Below are positions 14,014 to 17,750 of a DNA stretch of 17,750 bases, piece by piece. Origin of the DNA: Anaerolineaceae bacterium (GTDB taxonomy: Bacteria; Chloroflexota; Anaerolineae; Anaerolineales; Anaerolineaceae); the NCBI GenBank assembly GCA_003448875.1, contig DLXG01000217.1:1-17750 (forward strand). The letters run 5' to 3'. Positions within the stretch are counted from its first letter, which is position 1, and every line of letters begins with the position of its first letter. A program made the translations under genes and the position numbers. Under the pieces are notes generated by a model, which saw only the letters and a program-made list of their open reading frames with translations, was not told the origin of the DNA and did no database searches.

Positions 14014-15533
14014 GCCTCACCTCCGTTAGACACCCCCATGCTCGCAGCAATCAGATTTTCCTTGGTTAAAGAAGCGCCCTTAAGTTCAGCGCAGATTTTG
14101 CCATCATGAAGCACAATTACCCGATCGCACAATCCAACCAGCTCATCATCATCACTGCTGTAAAACAAGATGGATTTTCCCTGTTGTGATAATTCGGTCA
14201 GTAGCGTATAAAACTCGGCTTTGGTATGAACATCCACACCCTTGGTGGGATCATCCAGTAAATAACAATCGGGATCACGCAGTAGCCATTTGCCAATGAC
14301 TACCTTTTGCGCATTACCACCCGACAGGCTGCTGACCGGCGCCATTAAACCCGACATGACCAGACTGAGCCTTTCACTGACGGCCAGCGCATCCCGGCGG
14401 GCATGTTTCATCTTGAGCGGAAATCCGTATTTTTGCCAGGAAGGTAATAAAAAGTTTTCCAGGATTGAGCGAATATAGAGCAAACCTTCTTTTGCTCGAT
14501 CCCCCGGCACCAGTGCCAGTTTTTTCTTCATCGCCTGGCGGGGATGTTTGAACTTGACTACTTCGCCTTTGATCCGAACTGTCCCTTGATAAGGAATATC
14601 ACCAAACAAAGCCAGCAGTAAATCACGCTGGCCCTGTCCTTGCAGGCCTCCAATCCCAAGTAATTCGCCTTGCTTAACGGTAATATCAATGCCACGCAAG
14701 GTTTCGGTGGTCAAATTTTCTATTTCCAGGTAAACCGGTTGTTGCAGGCCGCTGCTTTCTTCCTCTACACTCGCTTTCTTGAATTGAAAGACCTTTTCTT
14801 TTTCCGTCATTAATTGGATCAATTCTTTTTCGGTGATGTCCTTAATGTGTCCTTCTCCAACCGTTTTACCGTTACGCAAAACACTATAACGATCGGCTAT
14901 CCGGAAAATTTCCTCCATGCGGTGAGAGACAAAGACAATCGCTTTGCCTTCTTCCTTCCATCGTTTGACCAGTTCAAACAAACGTTCCACCTGACGGCTG
15001 TCCAGACTGGCAGTCGCCTCATCCAGAATCAAGATACGCGGATTGAGGCTGACGGCTTTCAGAATCTCTACAATTTGTTTTTCGTCAGGGTGCAAGGCTG
15101 AAACGAGCGTATCGGGTTTCAAATCCGCCTTAAAAGTGCCGCTGAACAAATCCAGCAGCGCTTCTGTCTTCTCTCTCATCGCCTTCCGATCAACCATCCC
15201 GTTGGGTTTCAGTGGTTCGCGGGTCAACCAGATGTTATCCGCAACGGTCATTTTTGAAACCAGACTGAGTTCCTGAAAAACGGTGGCAATTCCCATCTTG
15301 CGGGCCGCCTGAGGGGAAGAGAAGCGCACGGGTTTACCATCGAGGAGTAGTTGTCCTCCGTCGAGGACAACTACTCCATTGATGACTTTACTCATCGTGC
15401 TTTTGCCGCTTCCGTTTGCCCCAATCAGCGCAACCACCTCCCCGGAATGAACATCCAGGTTACCGTCTGAAAGCGCAACCACACCCCCATAACGCTTGAC
15501 AATATTGCGGGCAGAAAGCGACACACCACTCAT
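14010..15533 (-). CDS. sugar ABC transporter ATP-binding protein, tandem NBD (RbsA type)
   Basis: This 507-residue protein is two fused nucleotide-binding domains. NBD1 has an intact Walker A GANGSGKST (38-46), a Q loop FQELS (86-90) and Walker B ILILDEA (167-173). Its ABC signature is degraded to LHPDEKQ (147-153) where family members have LSxGxQQ. NBD2 has the family's Lys-less Walker A GGLQGQGQRD (295-304), an intact signature LSGGN (403-407) and LLDDPTKGVD (425-434). In the head-to-tail sandwich, NBD1 Walker A plus NBD2 signature gives one good ATP site and the other site is degenerate on both faces. It powers sugar import at the inner face of the membrane with the two permeases. ATG 15533 lies 4 bp after the binding-protein stop with only a weak A-rich site, so coupling is likely. 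Confidence 0.95.
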   Translation of the reverse strand: MSGVSLSARNIVKRYGGVVALSDGNLDVHSGEVVALIGANGSGKSTMSKVINGVVVLDGGQLLLDGKPVRFSSPQAARKMGIATVFQELSLVSKMTVADNIWLTREPLKPNGMVDRKAMREKTEALLDLFSGTFKADLKPDTLVSALHPDEKQIVEILKAVSLNPRILILDEATASLDSRQVERLFELVKRWKEEGKAIVFVSHRMEEIFRIADRYSVLRNGKTVGEGHIKDITEKELIQLMTEKEKVFQFKKASVEEESSGLQQPVYLEIENLTTETLRGIDITVKQGELLGIGGLQGQGQRDLLLALFGDIPYQGTVRIKGEVVKFKHPRQAMKKKLALVPGDRAKEGLLYIRSILENFLLPSWQKYGFPLKMKHARRDALAVSERLSLVMSGLMAPVSSLSGGNAQKVVIGKWLLRDPDCYLLDDPTKGVDVHTKAEFYTLLTELSQQGKSILFYSSDDDELVGLCDRVIVLHDGKICAELKGASLTKENLIAASMGVSNGGEA

Positions 15534-15537
15534 ATTT

Positions 15538-16677
15538 TTACTTCAAGAAGAAGGCGTCCAGAACTTCCTGATCGGTCATAATGCCGTCCAGCAGGTAGGC
15601 ATCCGGTTTGTCCTTGCAGATATCCAGACCCTGCTGCAGGTTGTCCTTGGTGATGATGATCGGTACCGGAATCACGAATGACAAACCATTCGCGCCGCCC
15701 AGTTTGCTCTTGTCCACCTGCTTGCCTAGCAGCATGTTCACCGCAATCCGCAAACCGGTCGGTGATACACCCGGCGGGTTGGCCACCGCAATCGTCTCAA
15801 AGTCCGGGCGATCTTTCAGCACCTGCTCCCACAGTTTCAGGAACTGGCAGCGCCCTTCTCCCACCAGCGCCGGGAACTTGGCCGGGTTCGCCGCAATCAC
15901 TGCCTGCAACGCCCCAATCGCCATCCCATCCTGCGTCCAGTACCCATCCAGATTCGGGTACGCCGCCAGGAAGTTCGACATCACCTGCTGTCCGGTCGCT
16001 TCATCCCATTTGCCGGTGTCCTTCGCCAGTACCTTGATGTCCGGATACTGCGCCAGTACCTCGTCTACACCTTCCATCCGCGCTACATTCGCCGGATGAC
16101 CCGGGAAGCCCTCAATCAGCACAATGTTGCCCTTGCCGCCCAACTTCTCGGCCAGCCACTTCGCGCTCGTCTTCGCCCATTCCTTCTGGTCAATGCCTAC
16201 ATTGTACACGCCCGGCACGTTCAATTCCTGATCCACCGAGATCACAATGATCCCCTTGTTCACCGCTTCTTGCAATGTCGCATTCAGACCATTGACATCA
16301 CTCGGATTGACCAGGATCGCATCCACACCCTTCGCCATCAGATTCTGCAACTGCTGAATCTGCCCGGCTACGTCTGTGTCCGCACTCTCAATCACCAGCT
16401 CCGTCGTCAGCCCTTTCGCCATGTACTCTTTGTTGACTTCAATCAACTCCGCAATCATCTGCGTCCGATATTCACTGCTGATGAACGGATTCGAAATCCC
16501 AATCGTAAAGGGAGGCCCCTTCGATTCAACGGGAGGTTGAGTGGGTTGTTGGCCGGTTTGTGGAGGTTGCGTCGGTTGCACCGCTGTGGTCGGTGTTGCC
16601 GGTGTTCCGCAGGCTGCCAGCACCATGGAAAGGACCATGATGAAGGCAAGTAAAGTAAAGAGGGGTTTTCTTTGCAT
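15538..16677 (-). CDS. sugar ABC transporter substrate-binding lipoprotein (periplasmic-binding-protein-like, CUT2)
   Basis: This 379-residue protein begins with a lipoprotein signal peptide: MQRKPLF, a hydrophobic core, and lipobox VLAAC with the lipidated Cys at 23. A Pro/Thr/Gln-rich tether of about 35 residues follows. The mature part starts FTIGISNPFISSEYR, the first strand of the ribose/galactose-type two-lobe fold. AKGVDAILVNPSDVNGL, VISVD and PNLDGYWTQDGMAIGALQAV are typical family strands. It captures the sugar outside the cell and hands it to the permeases. Of two in-frame ATGs, 16677 is nine bases from AAGGAG and 16683 only three, so 16677 is preferred (381 residues from the other). 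A TTG at 16728 lies inside the operator-like dyad and is rejected. The bound sugar is unknown. Confidence 0.93.
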   Translation of the reverse strand: MQRKPLFTLLAFIMVLSMVLAACGTPATPTTAVQPTQPPQTGQQPTQPPVESKGPPFTIGISNPFISSEYRTQMIAELIEVNKEYMAKGLTTELVIESADTDVAGQIQQLQNLMAKGVDAILVNPSDVNGLNATLQEAVNKGIIVISVDQELNVPGVYNVGIDQKEWAKTSAKWLAEKLGGKGNIVLIEGFPGHPANVARMEGVDEVLAQYPDIKVLAKDTGKWDEATGQQVMSNFLAAYPNLDGYWTQDGMAIGALQAVIAANPAKFPALVGEGRCQFLKLWEQVLKDRPDFETIAVANPPGVSPTGLRIAVNMLLGKQVDKSKLGGANGLSFVIPVPIIITKDNLQQGLDICKDKPDAYLLDGIMTDQEVLDAFFLK

Positions 16678-16686
16678 GTTCATCTT

Positions 16687-16691
16687 CTCCT
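16687..16691 (-). promoter_or_regulatory. ribosome binding site deciding the start of the binding lipoprotein
   Basis: AGGAG on the minus strand lies nine bases from ATG 16677 and three from ATG 16683. The wider spacing favours 16677, but both remain possible. Confidence 0.5.
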
Positions 16692-16706
16692 TCTGGATAG
16701 TTTTTC

Positions 16707-16726
16707 GTTCAAACAAAATTTCGAAC
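16707..16726. promoter_or_regulatory. operator-like dyad upstream of the transporter operon
   Basis: GTTCAAACAAAATTTCGAAC is an imperfect 20-bp palindrome (GTTCnAA at one end, TTnGAAC at the other, AT-rich centre). It lies between the ROK regulator gene and the first transporter gene, just upstream of the Shine-Dalgarno. T/A-rich dyads with GTTT/AAAC flanks are common operators of XylR-type ROK repressors, so it is a reasonable binding site for the adjacent regulator. That link is inferred. Confidence 0.5.
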
Positions 16727-16732
16727 AAACGA

Positions 16733-16759
16733 TGATTAGCACCTTTTTGAAGACCGCAA
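16733..16759 (-). promoter_or_regulatory. weak candidate promoter for the transporter operon
   Basis: On the minus strand TTGCGG (16754-16759) and TAATCA (16733-16738) are 15 bp apart. The spacing is short and the match is poor. If used, the start of transcription would fall in the 16707-16726 dyad, which would suit repression. The operon could also be read through from the regulator gene. Confidence 0.25.
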
Positions 16760-16785
16760 CACCTCCTTTCTCTCCAATCTTAGGT

Positions 16786-17750
16786 TCAAATTGTCGTGGT
16801 TGGTTGATCTTCGATGACAAACAGGTACTCGAGGGCCAGCGCAACCGCCCCGGTTACCCCTGCGTCGGCACCCATCCGTGAAAAATTGATAGACAGATGG
16901 GTGGTTGCCAGCGGCAGGGAACGGCGCAGCACTGCCCGGCGAATAGAAACCAGTAAATGATTGCCAAAATTGGCAATTCCCCCACCGATAAATATATGAC
17001 TGGGATTAAAGAAATTGACCAGCCCGGCCAACACATCCCCAATCATCTGACCACTCGCCCGAATGATTTCCAGAGCCGCCTGATCGCCCTCGCGGCAAGC
17101 CGCATTCACATCTTCCGGGCGCAGTACCCCGCCGTTTTGCTCCATCAGGTTTTTCAGCAAGAGACTGTTACCGCTGATGGCGGCCTGCATGGCTTTTTCG
17201 GCGATTGCCGGCCCGGCTGCCATGGCTTCCAGACAACCGGTATTCCCGCAACGGCAAATCGGACCGTTTTTATCCACGCAGATATGGCCGATATCGCCGG
17301 CACAGCCGGTGCTGCCGCGGTGAATTTTTCCATTGGAAACAATCCCGGCCCCAATCCCGGTGCCAATCTTCACAAAGATAAAATGATCTACATTGATTCC
17401 ATCCCCGGCACGCTGCTCCCCCAAAGCCATGATGTTAACATCGTTATCCACCACCACAAAAGCATTGGGGAAGGACTCTTTGACAAACCCCCGAATTGAA
17501 AAATTCTCCCAATCCGGCATTAATGGCGGCGCAACCAGAACTCCCCGTGCAAAATCAACCGGACCCGGCACACCAATTCCGATTCCTAAAATCTGGTCAG
17601 CACGGCATCCCTGTAAATCCATCAGATCAAAGATGATCTCCACGCAGCGGCGCAAAAAAGGCTCCGGGCGTTGACGCACATCAGCCGCTTCGCTGTAACG
17701 CTGCAGGATACTCCCCGAAATATCCGCCAGCGCAACATCCACACTGGTTG
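16786..17750 (-). CDS. ROK-family transcriptional regulator (NagC/XylR type), 5' end outside the window
   Basis: The frame is open to the right edge, so the N-terminus is missing; about 320 residues are visible. The sequence begins TSVDVALADISG, the position where ROK repressors carry a degenerate version of the kinase phosphate loop (kinases have DxGGT). A winged-helix DNA-binding domain would normally precede it. The rest is a full ROK sugar-binding fold: GIGVPGPVD, VDNDVN, GTGIGAG, GDIGH and the zinc cluster CRCGNTGCLE. A kinase cannot be wholly excluded without the missing end. Known role of such proteins: a sugar-responsive repressor. It lies upstream of, and in the same direction as, the transporter genes, with 108 bp between them containing an operator-like dyad. 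It is therefore the likely local regulator. The GTG at 17740-17742 is an internal codon, not the start. Confidence 0.8.
   Translation of the reverse strand, partial: TSVDVALADISGSILQRYSEAADVRQRPEPFLRRCVEIIFDLMDLQGCRADQILGIGIGVPGPVDFARGVLVAPPLMPDWENFSIRGFVKESFPNAFVVVDNDVNIMALGEQRAGDGINVDHFIFVKIGTGIGAGIVSNGKIHRGSTGCAGDIGHICVDKNGPICRCGNTGCLEAMAAGPAIAEKAMQAAISGNSLLLKNLMEQNGGVLRPEDVNAACREGDQAALEIIRASGQMIGDVLAGLVNFFNPSHIFIGGGIANFGNHLLVSIRRAVLRRSLPLATTHLSINFSRMGADAGVTGAVALALEYLFVIEDQPTTTI

Noticed and set aside
15608..16653. Long plus-strand open frames opposite the binding lipoprotein
   Set aside because: They are shadows of the well-supported minus-strand gene and show no family motifs.

Overview
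The window reads as a chromosomal segment from a bacterium of the Chloroflexota, most likely class Anaerolineae. This is an inference from three things. The sugar-binding lipoprotein has an LAAC lipobox followed by a Pro/Thr/Gln-rich tether. A PolB2-like polymerase lies beside a RadA-like gene. There is a large exported RCC1-repeat protein. Most genes look moderately GC-rich; positions about 3640-6540 are visibly AT-richer.

Layout. (1) 1-462, plus strand: the C-terminus of an ADP-forming acyl-CoA synthetase (ATP-grasp part). (2) 475-3411, minus strand: a tight three-gene operon. Its genes are a degenerate RadA/RecA-like ATPase, a small helical protein and a PolB2-like family B DNA polymerase whose proofreading site is degraded. 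This looks like a DNA damage tolerance module. (3) 3412-3874: an AT-rich non-coding leader with a candidate promoter. (4) 3875-6421, plus strand: an exported protein of 14 RCC1 repeats, each with a Cys pair. (5) 6499-6980: an array of exact 61-bp tandem repeats directly 3' of a minus-strand CAU-anticodon tRNA. Each repeat carries a decayed copy of that tRNA's 3' end. (6) 7063-17750, minus strand throughout: a carbohydrate uptake and catabolism locus.

Reading the sugar locus in its direction of transcription (right to left), the order is: a ROK-family regulator (cut by the window edge), an operator-like dyad, a substrate-binding lipoprotein, a tandem ABC ATPase, two RbsC-type permeases, a Gfo/Idh/MocA oxidoreductase, a DeoC-type aldolase, a second Gfo/Idh/MocA oxidoreductase, a xylose-isomerase-like TIM-barrel enzyme and a ROK sugar kinase. 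Transporter genes overlap by 4 bp or lie 4 bp apart, and the enzyme genes are 15-67 bp apart, so they are probably co-transcribed. A workable reading is import of a glycoside, anhydrosugar or polyol, redox chemistry through a keto-sugar, C-O or isomerisation chemistry by the TIM barrel, and phosphorylation by the kinase. The aldolase suggests a deoxy-sugar phosphate branch. The substrate cannot be named from sequence alone.

The two most unusual elements are the polymerase/RadA-like operon and the tRNA-derived 61-bp array.
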